Positions 47,082-55,683 of a stretch of DNA of 64,000 nt are shown one piece after another. The notes beneath the pieces were generated by a model. It saw nothing but the letters and a program-made list of their open reading frames with translations. It ran no database searches and was not told the origin of the DNA. The first letter of the stretch is position 1; the number at the start of each line of letters is the position of its first letter. Source of the stretch: Echinicola vietnamensis DSM 17526 (GTDB lineage Bacteria; Bacteroidota; Bacteroidia; Cytophagales; Cyclobacteriaceae); NCBI RefSeq assembly GCF_000325705.1, contig NC_019904.1:1930001-1994000 (forward strand). Direction: 5' to 3'. The position numbers and the translations under genes were made by a program.

Positions 47082-48234
47082 GTCAAAAAGCACCACTAAA
47101 AGCTTACCGTTGGAAGGGGTGATCGTGTTGGAATTTTGCCAGTACTTATCCGGTCCTTCCGCAGGCTTAAGGCTAGCAGACCTAGGCGCGAGGGTCATCA
47201 AAATTGAAAACCCGGGCAAGGGGGATCTTTGTCGAATTTTACCCATCAAAAACAGGTGGGTGGAAAACGATTCCCTGCTTTTCCATACCATTAACAGAAA
47301 TAAAGAAAGCTATACCGCTAACCTCAAATCCGAGCATGAACTTGCCGAAATCAAGCGACTCATCGGAAAAGCCGATGTGCTCATGCATAACTTTCGCCCA
47401 GGGGTCATGGAGAAGTTGGGGCTGGGCTATGAAGCTGTAAAAGCCCTCAATGCAGGGCTTGTCTATGCTGAAATCAGCGGTTATGGAGCAGAGGGGCCGT
47501 GGGCACGTAAGCCGGGGCAAGACCTTTTGCTACAGGCCATGAGCGGTTTGATGTTTGCCAGTGGCAATCAGAAAGATGGGCCGATGCCTTTTGGATTGGC
47601 CATTGGGGACATGCTTTGTGGAGCCCAAGCAGTGCAGGGGATTTTAGCGGCTTTGGTCCATCGAAAGCGGACCGGGAAAGGAAGCCGGATATCATTGAGC
47701 TTGTTGGAATCGCTGCTGGACATGCAGTTTGAAGTGTTGACGACTTATTTTGCCAGTGGAAAGCGGCCCCTTCGATCTGCGGTGAACAGTGCTCATCCGC
47801 TGCTGGGAGCACCGTACGGGATTTACGCTACCAAGGATAGCCATTTGGCCATAGCGATGATTCCTATAGCACCTCTCCGGGAAGCATTGGGCTGTGGGGA
47901 ATTGGAAAGGTTTGATCAGTCGATGGTGTTTACCCATCGTGATGCGATCAAGCAGGTGTTGGCCGATTTCCTGAAATCAGCGACTACGGATCATTGGCTC
48001 GCCAAGCTTCGTGAAAAAGGCCTATGGGCCATGGATGTGAAAGATTGGAAGCAGCTTAAAGCAACCCAAGGTTACCGACAAAGCAACCTTGAGCAGATCA
48101 TAAAACTCACCAATGGACAGTCCATCAAAACCAACCGCTGCCCGATCCGGATCGACGGAGAAGTGCTCCTCAGTGATAGGCCGGCGCCGACATTGGGCGA
48201 ACATACCGCCTCCATTAAGCAGGAATTTAATTGA
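47071..48234 (+). CDS. Class III CoA-transferase (CaiB/BaiF family), subunit A
   Basis: The ATG at 47071 is preferred over in-frame starts at 47029 and 47035; it overlaps the upstream stop by 11 bp, consistent with coupling. Family III features: FCQYLSGPSAGLRLADLGA, VIKIENPGKGD, HTINRNKES, LMHNFRPGVMEKLGL and AEISGYGAEGPWA. The catalytic Asp180 lies in AIGDMLCG. These enzymes move CoA between carboxylic acids, often using succinyl-CoA as donor. The tandem paralogue starting 40 bp downstream suggests a two-subunit enzyme as in benzylsuccinate CoA-transferase, or two enzymes with different acceptors. Confidence 0.92.
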   Translation: MNPESKSTTKSLPLEGVIVLEFCQYLSGPSAGLRLADLGARVIKIENPGKGDLCRILPIKNRWVENDSLLFHTINRNKESYTANLKSEHELAEIKRLIGKADVLMHNFRPGVMEKLGLGYEAVKALNAGLVYAEISGYGAEGPWARKPGQDLLLQAMSGLMFASGNQKDGPMPFGLAIGDMLCGAQAVQGILAALVHRKRTGKGSRISLSLLESLLDMQFEVLTTYFASGKRPLRSAVNSAHPLLGAPYGIYATKDSHLAIAMIPIAPLREALGCGELERFDQSMVFTHRDAIKQVLADFLKSATTDHWLAKLREKGLWAMDVKDWKQLKATQGYRQSNLEQIIKLTNGQSIKTNRCPIRIDGEVLLSDRPAPTLGEHTASIKQEFN

Positions 48235-48273
48235 TCATTTGCTATTAATCTATCATTCACTCACTAAGTACCC

Positions 48274-49416
48274 ATGCCATTGCTAGAAGGAATAACCATC
48301 GTCGATTTCTCCCAATTTTTGTCAGGACCCTCTGCAAGTTTGAGGTTGGCCGATTTTGGGGCGCGAGTGATCAAGGTAGAGAAACCAAAGACAGGGGATA
48401 TCTGCCGACAGCTCTATGTTTCAGCGGTAGAGATTGCAGAGGAATCCACCATTTTTCATACCATAAACCGGAACAAGGAGAGTTTTACGGCCGATTTAAA
48501 GGAAAAGGCCGATCAGGAAGCCATTTGGAAGTTGATTGGCGCGGCGGATGTGGTGATGCATAATTTTCGGCCGGGAGTGATGGCGCGATTGGGTTTTTCA
48601 TATGATGAGGTAAAAGCCAGGTTTCCACAGATCATCTATGCGGAAATCAGCGGTTATGGCCAAGATGGCCCTTGGGCAGATTTGCCGGGCCAGGACCTAT
48701 TACTCCAATCCCTGACAGGCTTAACTTTTCTCAATGGGGAGGAGTACAAAGCCCCCACACCCATGGGGATATCGGTGGTGGATTTATTGGCAGGCACCCA
48801 ATTGGCACAAGGGATTTTGGCTGCACTGTACCGGAAGGAAGATACCGGGCGGGGCAGTTTGGTACAAGTGAGCATGCTGGAATCCGCCATGGATTTTCAG
48901 TTTGAAGTATTCACCACCTTTTTGAACGACGGAGAAGAGCTCCCCCAGCGAAGTAAGGTCAATCATGGGCATTGTTATATTGCTGCTCCCTACGGAGTTT
49001 ATGAGACAAAGGACGGTTTTTTGGCCTTGGCAATGGGAAATATTGTCACGTTAGGCGATTTATTGGCGTGCGAAGAGCTGGCGGTTTTTGATGACCCCAA
49101 AGGTTGGTTTGACCGTAGGGATGAAATCAAGGCCGTCTTGGCAGCACATTTGGCAAACAATACCACCCAACACTGGCTGGATATATTAGAGCCAGCGGAC
49201 ATTTGGTGTGCAAAGGTGTTGGACATGGAAGCGATGATGGAAGAAGAGGGGTACCAAGTATTGGAAATGGAGATGGAGGTCAGGACCACAAATGGCGATC
49301 GCATCAGGACCACCCGCTGTCCTATTCGGGTAAATGGCGAGCGGATATTGCCGGGACGCGGCGCCCCCTTTTTGGGAGAGCACAATGATGCGCTTGCCCG
49401 GGAGTTTGGCCTGTAA
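48274..49416 (+). CDS. Class III CoA-transferase (CaiB/BaiF family), subunit B
   Basis: 380 residues, closely similar to the preceding gene along the whole length (FSQFLSGPSASLRLADFGA, HTINRNKESFTA, MHNFRPGVMARLGF, AEISGYGQDGPWA). The catalytic position is also Asp, Asp170 in SVVDLLAG, so both copies look competent. The pair probably arose by local duplication. Substrate is unknown; the MaoC hydratase and lactonase-like neighbours suggest a hydroxy- or unsaturated dicarboxylic acid. Confidence 0.92.
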   Translation: MPLLEGITIVDFSQFLSGPSASLRLADFGARVIKVEKPKTGDICRQLYVSAVEIAEESTIFHTINRNKESFTADLKEKADQEAIWKLIGAADVVMHNFRPGVMARLGFSYDEVKARFPQIIYAEISGYGQDGPWADLPGQDLLLQSLTGLTFLNGEEYKAPTPMGISVVDLLAGTQLAQGILAALYRKEDTGRGSLVQVSMLESAMDFQFEVFTTFLNDGEELPQRSKVNHGHCYIAAPYGVYETKDGFLALAMGNIVTLGDLLACEELAVFDDPKGWFDRRDEIKAVLAAHLANNTTQHWLDILEPADIWCAKVLDMEAMMEEEGYQVLEMEMEVRTTNGDRIRTTRCPIRVNGERILPGRGAPFLGEHNDALAREFGL

Positions 49417-49464
49417 GGCAAATGACCAAGCATTTCAGTAGGAAAAAATAACGAATAGCAAGTA

Positions 49465-50319
49465 ATGATGAAGATCATAGATACACATATTCACATTTGG
49501 GATTTTGAAAAGGCGGAGTATGCTTGGCTGGAAAACGATACTTCTATCCTGAAGCAACCTTACCAGTTGAAAGATCTGGAGGATAAGCGAGAAGCGGCAG
49601 GCGTTTCAGAAGGGATATTGGTGCAGGCGGCAAACAATTTTGAAGACACCAATTGGATGCTGGAAAATGCCGCTGCCCATGACTGGATCAAGGGAGTGGT
49701 GGGCTGGTTACCGCTGATGGATCCTTCAGCCACCGCAAGGGCCTTGGAGGATCGTTATCTTAGCAATGGCTATTTCAAGGGAGTACGCCACTTGATCCAT
49801 GACGAGCCCGACCCAAAGTGGCTGCTTCAACCGGCCGTGCTGGAAAGTTTACAGCTGTTGGCAGATCATCACCTCACCTATGACCTGGTGGGGGTATTGC
49901 CAGCACACATCGATACTGCATTGAAGGTGGCCGAGAAAGTGCCCGAGCTGAAGATGGTCTTCGATCATCTCAACCAGCCCCCCATACAGGAAGGGCTTCA
50001 CTTCGGCGCATGGGGCAACAAAATGCGGGAGGCTGCTGAACATCCGATGTTTCATGTGAAGATTTCAGGGATGGGAACCACCACTGGAAAACCATTCGAA
50101 TGGGGAAGGTATGATATTTTGCCTTATGTCGAATTTGCCTTGGATACGTTTGGAATGCATCGCTGTTTTTGCGGCGGAGATTGGCCCGTATCGCTCTTGG
50201 CGGGGAGCTATGAATACTCTTGGAAGCGATACCGTGAAGTGTTGGACACGCTTTTATACGAAAAGGAACAGGGAAAGGTGCTGTATGATAATGCCTTAGC
50301 ATTTTACGGTATCCAATGA
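49465..50319 (+). CDS. Amidohydrolase-2 family protein, probable sugar-acid lactonase
   Basis: A metal-dependent TIM-barrel hydrolase (PF04909) starting MMKIIDTHIHIWD, with the H-x-H metal site at residues 8 and 10 (or one less if the second ATG is used). GVRHLIHDEPDPKWLL and the C-terminal FCGGDWPVSLLAGSYEYSW are typical of the L-fuconolactonase/L-rhamnonolactonase branch, where the Asp in GDWP binds metal. It should open an aldonolactone produced by a sugar dehydrogenase, for which the Gfo/Idh/MocA enzyme at 51687 is a candidate. 284 residues, cytoplasmic. Confidence 0.85.
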   Translation: MMKIIDTHIHIWDFEKAEYAWLENDTSILKQPYQLKDLEDKREAAGVSEGILVQAANNFEDTNWMLENAAAHDWIKGVVGWLPLMDPSATARALEDRYLSNGYFKGVRHLIHDEPDPKWLLQPAVLESLQLLADHHLTYDLVGVLPAHIDTALKVAEKVPELKMVFDHLNQPPIQEGLHFGAWGNKMREAAEHPMFHVKISGMGTTTGKPFEWGRYDILPYVEFALDTFGMHRCFCGGDWPVSLLAGSYEYSWKRYREVLDTLLYEKEQGKVLYDNALAFYGIQ

Positions 50320-50363
50320 AAAAACAAGGAGAGAGAAAAGAAGATAGAGTGCTGAAACTGTTC

Positions 50364-50378
50364 GGGATTTGTAATCCC
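50364..50378. repeat. Single 3-nt-loop hairpin
   Basis: GGGATT TGT AATCCC, identical to the one at 11792, in the 95-bp gap before the RhaT-like permease gene. Confidence 0.6.
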
Positions 50379-50414
50379 AGCATCATGCTAACCTTAAAAC
50401 TAAAATAACCTAAC

Positions 50415-51449
50415 ATGAGTGTCATCGGTGGAGTAATGTTTCATGCTGTCGGGGCTTCCTTTGCAGCACTTTGTTATACCCCGCAGAAAAAAGTGGTCAG
50501 TTGGTCTTGGCAAACTTATTGGCTGGCACAAGCCTTTTTCTGTTGGTTTTTATTGCCCATTATCGGGGCTTGGTTGACGATTCCGGAACTGATGAAAGTA
50601 TTGGATGAGGCCCCCAAGGATGCGATGTGGAAGGCTTTTGGATTGGGCATGGCCTATGGAGTAGGCGGGACTGCTTTTGGAATAGCCATCCGTTATATCG
50701 GATTTTCGCTGACCTATGCCATATCGATCGGTATTTCCTGTGTGGTAGGGACGCTGTTGCCTCCTTTGGTAAAAGGAGAATTGGCGGCTGTTTTACAGCA
50801 AGAAGGATCCGGCTGGATTGTGACCGGCATGGTGTTGGGAGTGTTGGGCATCGCTTTGTGTGGCTTGGCAGGAAGGTACAAGGAACTGGATTTGGCAAAG
50901 CTTGAAATTGGTGCCCAGTCCAGCTTTTCCGTATCCAAAGGCCTTCCGTTATGCATTTTGGCGGGCGTGCTTTCGGCATTGTATGGCTTTTCGATTGATC
51001 AGGGGCAGCCCATTGCGGATGTGGCCGTGAAATACGGTGCTGGCGATTTCCAAAGCAACGTGGTCTATATTTTTTCCAATACCGGAGCATTTTTGGTGAC
51101 CCTTTTTTATTGCCTTTACCTGCACCGGAAGCAAAGGACATTCAGGGAATTTACCCGCAAGGCAAAGGCTCCCCTGACCAAAAATTACTTGCTGGCCATC
51201 ATGACAGGAATGATGTGGTACTCACAGTTTTTCTTTTATGGGCTAGGACACGTTCGCATGGGGGATTATAAATTTACCAGTTGGGCCGTACACATGATCA
51301 TGTTGGTGATGTTCAGCACGGTGGCCGGGTTGGCCATGAAGGAATGGACGCACGCAAAGGGGAAAACGGTTTATGCGCTAGTACTGGCCTTGGCCGTTTT
51401 ACTGGCGGCAGTTTTGGCCTTGACAGTAGGGAATGCTATCGGGGCCTAA
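50415..51449 (+). CDS. RhaT-like sugar permease
   Basis: 344 residues with about ten transmembrane helices. It resembles the L-rhamnose-proton symporter RhaT: an opening HAVGASFAALCYTPQKKV followed by SWSWQTYW, and GMAYGVGGTAFGIAIRYIGFSLTYAISIGIS in the second and third helices, with GALAGRYKE-type loop (here GLAGRYKELDL). It should import L-rhamnose or a similar deoxy or branched sugar across the inner membrane. Placed between a lactonase and a dehydrogenase, it is the likely entry point for the pathway substrate of this cluster. Specificity for L-rhamnose itself is not certain, since no rhamnose isomerase, kinase or aldolase genes are nearby. Confidence 0.85.
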   Translation: MSVIGGVMFHAVGASFAALCYTPQKKVVSWSWQTYWLAQAFFCWFLLPIIGAWLTIPELMKVLDEAPKDAMWKAFGLGMAYGVGGTAFGIAIRYIGFSLTYAISIGISCVVGTLLPPLVKGELAAVLQQEGSGWIVTGMVLGVLGIALCGLAGRYKELDLAKLEIGAQSSFSVSKGLPLCILAGVLSALYGFSIDQGQPIADVAVKYGAGDFQSNVVYIFSNTGAFLVTLFYCLYLHRKQRTFREFTRKAKAPLTKNYLLAIMTGMMWYSQFFFYGLGHVRMGDYKFTSWAVHMIMLVMFSTVAGLAMKEWTHAKGKTVYALVLALAVLLAAVLALTVGNAIGA

Positions 51450-51686
51450 GAAGTTACGCGATGGCGTGCAGGTCACGATAGAATTAAGGTGTTTAGCTGA
51501 AAATGCGGTTATGTTAGCAGCATTTCGGGTTAAAAATATGGAATATCAAAAATTGTTGATAACCTTAAGAAATGAATGTGAATTCGTAAAGCCTTTATAC
51601 CGGAAGGGGTAGGTCTGGAGGGAATGTGAAGTTTGGCCGATACTTTCGCCGTTTTTTGGAGGCGCAGCAAGCGATAAATCAATGAT

Positions 51687-52724
51687 ATGAAAATACTACA
51701 AATCGGAGCGGGCGGAATCGTGAAGGACGCCCATTTGCCGGCCTACAAAATAGCCGGTTTTGAGGTGGAAGGTGTCTATGACCTTGACGAAGAAAATGCT
51801 ATTAGCCTTGCTACTGCGTTTGGGATTCCGCGTGTTTTTGGCTCTCTGGATGAGTTGACAGCCCATGCCACAGAGGATACGGTTTTTGATGTGGCAGTGC
51901 CCGGGAGTGCCGTGTTAGAGGTGTTGGAGAAGCTACCTGATGGAGCCGTGGTCCTGATCCAGAAGCCGATGGGGGAAGATTTGGAGGCTGCCAAAGCCAT
52001 TTTGGCCCTGTGCAGAAAGAAAAAGCTGAAGGCAGGGGTCAATTTTCAGATGCGCTATGCGCCTTACATCCAAAAGGCCCGCGAAATCATCCAAGCGGGC
52101 CACATTGGCGAGGTATGTGATATAGAGGTCAAAATCAACGTTTATACCCCTTGGCACCTGTGGGATTTTCTTTTTACGGCTTCACGAGTGGAGATTTTGT
52201 ACCACAGCATTCATTATGTGGACCTTGTTCGCTCCTTTTTCGGCAATCCTGAAAAAGTATATGCCAAGACCATCAAGCACCCCAAAATGACACAACTGGC
52301 CTCGGTGAAGACCAATATCATCATGGACTATGGAGCACTGAAAGGAGCCAATATTCTCACCAATCATGCGCATGCATTTGGGCTAAAACACCAACAGTCT
52401 TACGTGAAGATTGAAGGCACCAAAGGGGCGATCATGATTGAAATGGGGCTGTTAAAAAATTATCCCCAAGGAACTGCTGACAAATTTGAATATATCATTG
52501 CAGCGGAAGGGAAGGAGGCCGAATGGAAGGAAGTAGAAATAGCGGGAACGTGGTTTCCTCATGCTTTTATAGGCTCCATGACCGAGATGAAAAAAGCACT
52601 GGAAAACCCGGCATATCTTCCCGACAACAGTGTGGAAGACTGCATTTACACCATGGCTTGTGTGGAGGCCGCCCATCAGTCCAGTGAGCAGGGCGGGGTG
52701 GTGTTGCCTACTATCGACCAGTGA
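51687..52724 (+). CDS. Gfo/Idh/MocA-family dehydrogenase
   Basis: Rossmann fold with ILQIGAGGIVKDAHLPAYK, then FDVAVPGSAVLEVLEKLPDGAVVLIQKPMGEDLEAA, where QKP takes the place of EKP. The C-terminal domain has the catalytic-type histidine in ILYHSIHYVDLVRSFFG. 345 residues, cytoplasmic. In published D-apiose pathways the first step is a Gfo/Idh/MocA-type D-apiose dehydrogenase, and this protein is the candidate for an equivalent step here, with the amidohydrolase opening the lactone. That assignment is an inference from context. It is separated from the RuBisCO-like gene by 211 bp that contain a terminator. Confidence 0.87.
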   Translation: MKILQIGAGGIVKDAHLPAYKIAGFEVEGVYDLDEENAISLATAFGIPRVFGSLDELTAHATEDTVFDVAVPGSAVLEVLEKLPDGAVVLIQKPMGEDLEAAKAILALCRKKKLKAGVNFQMRYAPYIQKAREIIQAGHIGEVCDIEVKINVYTPWHLWDFLFTASRVEILYHSIHYVDLVRSFFGNPEKVYAKTIKHPKMTQLASVKTNIIMDYGALKGANILTNHAHAFGLKHQQSYVKIEGTKGAIMIEMGLLKNYPQGTADKFEYIIAAEGKEAEWKEVEIAGTWFPHAFIGSMTEMKKALENPAYLPDNSVEDCIYTMACVEAAHQSSEQGGVVLPTIDQ

Positions 52725-52828
52725 TACGGGTACACTTGGAGACTAACGCATGCCAATTTCCAAATGTCAAAATATTTCAATCCCGCACAAGCAGGTAAGT
52801 TCAGGATGCTGATATAAAGTGTCTTAAT

Positions 52829-52836
52829 TACATTTG
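52829..52836 (+). promoter_or_regulatory. Possible -7 element of the RuBisCO-like operon
   Basis: TACATTTG matches the Bacteroidota -7 consensus TAnnTTTG. No good -33 TTTG is found at the expected distance, so the call is weak. Transcription from it would start near 52843, ahead of the terminator at 52863. Confidence 0.3.
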
Positions 52837-52862
52837 TGTTAATAGGGTTTTATTAGGTTTTT

Positions 52863-52900
52863 AAGTAGGATGGGGGGATTTCTCCCGTCTTACTTTTTTT
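52863..52900 (+). terminator. Intrinsic terminator directly upstream of the RuBisCO-like gene
   Basis: A 12-bp stem (52863-52874 with 52884-52895, two G-T pairs), a 9-nt loop, and a run of seven T. It ends 35 bp before the start codon of the RuBisCO-like gene and 176 bp after the dehydrogenase stop. It either ends the upstream transcript or acts as a leader attenuator. Confidence 0.75.
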
Positions 52901-52935
52901 ATCACCGACCTTATCCCTAATCCCGCCTTCATTTT

Positions 52936-54180
52936 ATGGAAAGAATTTCAGCAACATATTACATCGAAACACCTTTTGAGGTGGAATCAGCAGCAGCGGT
53001 ATTGGCAGGGGAGCAATCCTCAGGAACGTTTGTGGCGGTACCTGGCGAGACGGCCGAGCTGAAGCAGCGTTTTGCTGCCCGGGTAGAATCCATCGAAAAA
53101 CTGGAAACCGTCAGTCAGCCGGCTATCCCCGGGGCAGTGTCTTCTCATGGAAAGTACCATCGGGCGATGATTTCCGTTTCTTGGTCCATCGAAAACTTTG
53201 GCTATAACTTGCCCACCATGATATCAACCCTACAGGGCAACTTATACGAAATTACCCAGTTTACAGGGCTGAAGCTGATGGACTTGGAGGTGCCGGCCTC
53301 TTTTGCACAGCACTTTGCTGGCCCTGCTTTTGGGATCAAGGGTTGTCGGGAGTTGACCGGAGTGGAAGCGGGGAGACCATTGATCGGGACGATCATTAAG
53401 CCAAGCATCGGCATGCGTCCCGAAGAGACCGCGGCCTTGGTGAAGACTTTGGTGGAGGCTGGAATTGATTTTATCAAAGACGATGAATTGATGGGGTCGG
53501 CGGCCAATTCACCCTTTGACAAACGGGTAGAGGCCATCATGAGGGTGATCAATGCCCATGCTGATAAATCAGGCAAAAAAGTGATGTATGCTTTTAACAT
53601 CTCCGATGAAATGGACCGCATGCACGAACATTACGACACGGTGGTGAAGCATGGCGGTACCTGTGCGATGATGAGCATCAACAGCGTCGGGATGGCAGGC
53701 GTAAAGCGCATTTGTGACCGAAGGGAGCTGGCCATTCATGCCCATAGAAATGGCTGGGGAATGCTCAACCGGCATCCACTGCTGGGCATCGATTTTAGGG
53801 CATATCAGAAGCTTTGGCGTTTGGCCGGTGTGGATCAGCTCCATGTAAACGGCATTCAAAATAAATTTTGGGAATCGGATGATTCCGTAGTACGGTCAAT
53901 AGCGGGATGTTTGACCCCTATGCTGGGAGGCTATCAGGTGCTGCCGGTCGTTTCTTCAGGACAATGGGGAGGCCAAGCACCAGAAACCTACCGTCGTACG
54001 GAGACGACCGATTTATTGTACATGGCTGGTGGAGGCATCATGGCGCATCCAGCGGGTCCCGCTGGGGGTGTTAAAGCACTTCAACAAGCTTGGAGGGCTG
54101 CGGTGGACGGGCTTTCTGTCGAAGAAGCAGCCAAGAAGTATGAGGAATTTGGGTTATCTGTACAGAAATTTGGCAAGTAA
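52936..54180 (+). CDS. RuBisCO-like protein (form IV), probable 3-oxo-isoapionate-4-phosphate-type enzyme
   Basis: Aligned by eye with spinach RuBisCO large subunit, 414 residues keep most active-site positions: Glu27 and Thr32 (E60, T65), Asn in FGYNLPT (N123), Lys155 in TIIKPSIG (K175), the metal site Lys181/Asp183/Glu184 in FIKDDE (K201, D203, E204), His268/His270/Arg271 in AIHAHRNG (H292, H294, R295) and Lys310 in QNKFWE (K334). K177 is Ser157 and W66 is Phe33. The phosphate loop GGGIMAHPAGPAGG is intact. Known form IV members include enolases of methionine salvage and 3-oxo-isoapionate-4-phosphate decarboxylase or transcarboxylase/hydrolase of D-apiose catabolism. The DUF1537 kinase 2 bp downstream argues for the apiose-type role. 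CO2 fixation is not expected. Confidence 0.9.
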   Translation: MERISATYYIETPFEVESAAAVLAGEQSSGTFVAVPGETAELKQRFAARVESIEKLETVSQPAIPGAVSSHGKYHRAMISVSWSIENFGYNLPTMISTLQGNLYEITQFTGLKLMDLEVPASFAQHFAGPAFGIKGCRELTGVEAGRPLIGTIIKPSIGMRPEETAALVKTLVEAGIDFIKDDELMGSAANSPFDKRVEAIMRVINAHADKSGKKVMYAFNISDEMDRMHEHYDTVVKHGGTCAMMSINSVGMAGVKRICDRRELAIHAHRNGWGMLNRHPLLGIDFRAYQKLWRLAGVDQLHVNGIQNKFWESDDSVVRSIAGCLTPMLGGYQVLPVVSSGQWGGQAPETYRRTETTDLLYMAGGGIMAHPAGPAGGVKALQQAWRAAVDGLSVEEAAKKYEEFGLSVQKFGK

Positions 54181-54182
54181 AA

Positions 54183-55574
54183 ATGCGTGAGAAAGTATCC
54201 CCGTTATTGTTGGCTTTTTATGGCGATGATTTTACAGGCTCATCCGATGCGCTTGATTTTTTGAGTAAGGCAGGAGTGAAAACCGTCCTGTTTATCGCTC
54301 CCCCCACTTCAGCACAGTTGGCCAAGTACGAAGGCGTACAGGCCATTGGGGTGGCAGGGATGACGCGGTCGATGGTTCCGGAAGCCATGGAACATGAATT
54401 GAGAAACGCTTTTGGGGCCTTGAAGCAGTCGGGAGCCCGCCAAGTACATTATAAGGTTTGTTCCACATTTGATTCTTCTCCAAAAATCGGCAATATCGGC
54501 AAGGCATTGGAGGTGGGGCTGGAGGCATTTCAGGTACCTTATGCCTCGCTGTTGGTGGCAGCGCCTGAACTTGGGCGCTATTGCGCGTTTGGGAATTTGT
54601 TTGCCCGCATGGGCATTGGCAGCCAAGGAAAAATCTATCGTCTCGACAGGCATCCTTCCATGAGCAAGCATCCGACCACCCCCGCCGATGAAAGTGATCT
54701 TCGACTGCATTTGGCCAAACAGACAGATCTAAAAGTAGGGTTAGTGGATGTGTTAGCGGTGGAGACCGGCGGTGAAGTGTTGGCAGAGGCGTTGCAGCAT
54801 GAACTGGAGGCAGGAGCCAAGGCGGTGCTTTTTGATGCCATGTATTCTAGGCAATTGTCCGCAATTGGCGGTTTGATGGACCGAGCAGCAAACGAACGTC
54901 CCCACTTTTCCGTGGGATCCTCGGGGATAGAAATGGCCTTAGGGGCCTATTGGAAGGCCGAGGGACTCCTTCCGAAGGAAATAACTTGGGATAAGCCGGG
55001 CAAGGCAGGGCCCATGTTGGTGCTGTCCGGAAGTTGCTCCCCCATCACAGAAGGGCAGATTACCCATGCTCGCGTCCATGGATTTGGGGAAGTTGCGATA
55101 GATCCTGAGCAACTGGTGTCAGGTCCAAAAGCCGTCCAACAGTATGTTCAGGAAGTGCTGGAAATAATGGAGAAGGGAAAACCGGTAATCGTCCATACCG
55201 CTTGTGGTGCGGAAGATTCGAGGAGGGCCGTTACCCGTAAAATACTGATCAACCAAGGTGTTCCTCCCGAAGATGTCAGTGCCAAAACGGCCGACTTCTT
55301 TGGGCAAGCTTTAGGAGAGATTGCCCGCAAGGTAGCTGAAAAATATCCCTATAAAAGACTTCTGATCGCTGGGGGAGATACTTCCAGCAAAGTGGCGAGA
55401 GTCCTCGGAATAGAAGCCGTGGAGATGATTGCTCCTTTAGTGCCGGGGGCACCATTGTGCGTGGCCCATGCCCCAGCATCACCGATCGATGGTATGGAAG
55501 TAAACTTCAAAGGCGGCCAGGTGGGAGCTGAAGACTATTTCGTAAAAGTGATGGAGGGGAATGTCGGCGGATGA
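54183..55574 (+). CDS. DUF1537/four-carbon-acid-sugar-kinase family, probable 3-oxo-isoapionate-type kinase
   Basis: 463 residues with the two-domain architecture of the family. The N-terminal sugar-acid domain starts LLAFYGDDFTGSSDALDFLSKAG and has HYKVCSTFDSSPKIGNIGKA. The C-terminal nucleotide-binding domain has GSCSPITEGQI and LLIAGGDTSSKVARVLG. Characterised relatives phosphorylate threonate, erythronate, 2-oxotetronate and 3-oxo-isoapionate with ATP. The start codon lies 2 bp after the RuBisCO-like stop, so the two are certainly co-transcribed and probably act in series, the kinase making the phosphorylated substrate of the RuBisCO-like protein. The 3-oxo-isoapionate assignment is by context and recognised motifs, not by experiment. 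Confidence 0.85.
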   Translation: MREKVSPLLLAFYGDDFTGSSDALDFLSKAGVKTVLFIAPPTSAQLAKYEGVQAIGVAGMTRSMVPEAMEHELRNAFGALKQSGARQVHYKVCSTFDSSPKIGNIGKALEVGLEAFQVPYASLLVAAPELGRYCAFGNLFARMGIGSQGKIYRLDRHPSMSKHPTTPADESDLRLHLAKQTDLKVGLVDVLAVETGGEVLAEALQHELEAGAKAVLFDAMYSRQLSAIGGLMDRAANERPHFSVGSSGIEMALGAYWKAEGLLPKEITWDKPGKAGPMLVLSGSCSPITEGQITHARVHGFGEVAIDPEQLVSGPKAVQQYVQEVLEIMEKGKPVIVHTACGAEDSRRAVTRKILINQGVPPEDVSAKTADFFGQALGEIARKVAEKYPYKRLLIAGGDTSSKVARVLGIEAVEMIAPLVPGAPLCVAHAPASPIDGMEVNFKGGQVGAEDYFVKVMEGNVGG

Positions 55575-55683
55575 AAAGGTGATTTAGGACAGCGAGGTAT
55601 TAGAAATGAGACAAGCGCTCACTTCTTTTCATGGGCATGCCCCTTGACAACTGGATAATCTTTCAATTTTAAAATTCAATAAC

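Noticed and set aside
50415..51449. Evidence for a classical L-rhamnose operon
   Set aside because: The permease resembles RhaT, but rhamnose isomerase, rhamnulokinase and rhamnulose-phosphate aldolase genes are absent from the window.
51544..51561. Inverted repeat TATCAA/TTGATA upstream of the dehydrogenase
   Set aside because: Only 6-bp arms in AT-rich sequence; too likely by chance to call an operator.
52936..54180. CO2-fixing RuBisCO
   Set aside because: K177 is replaced by Ser and W66 by Phe, there is no phosphoribulokinase or small subunit, and the partner is a sugar-acid kinase.
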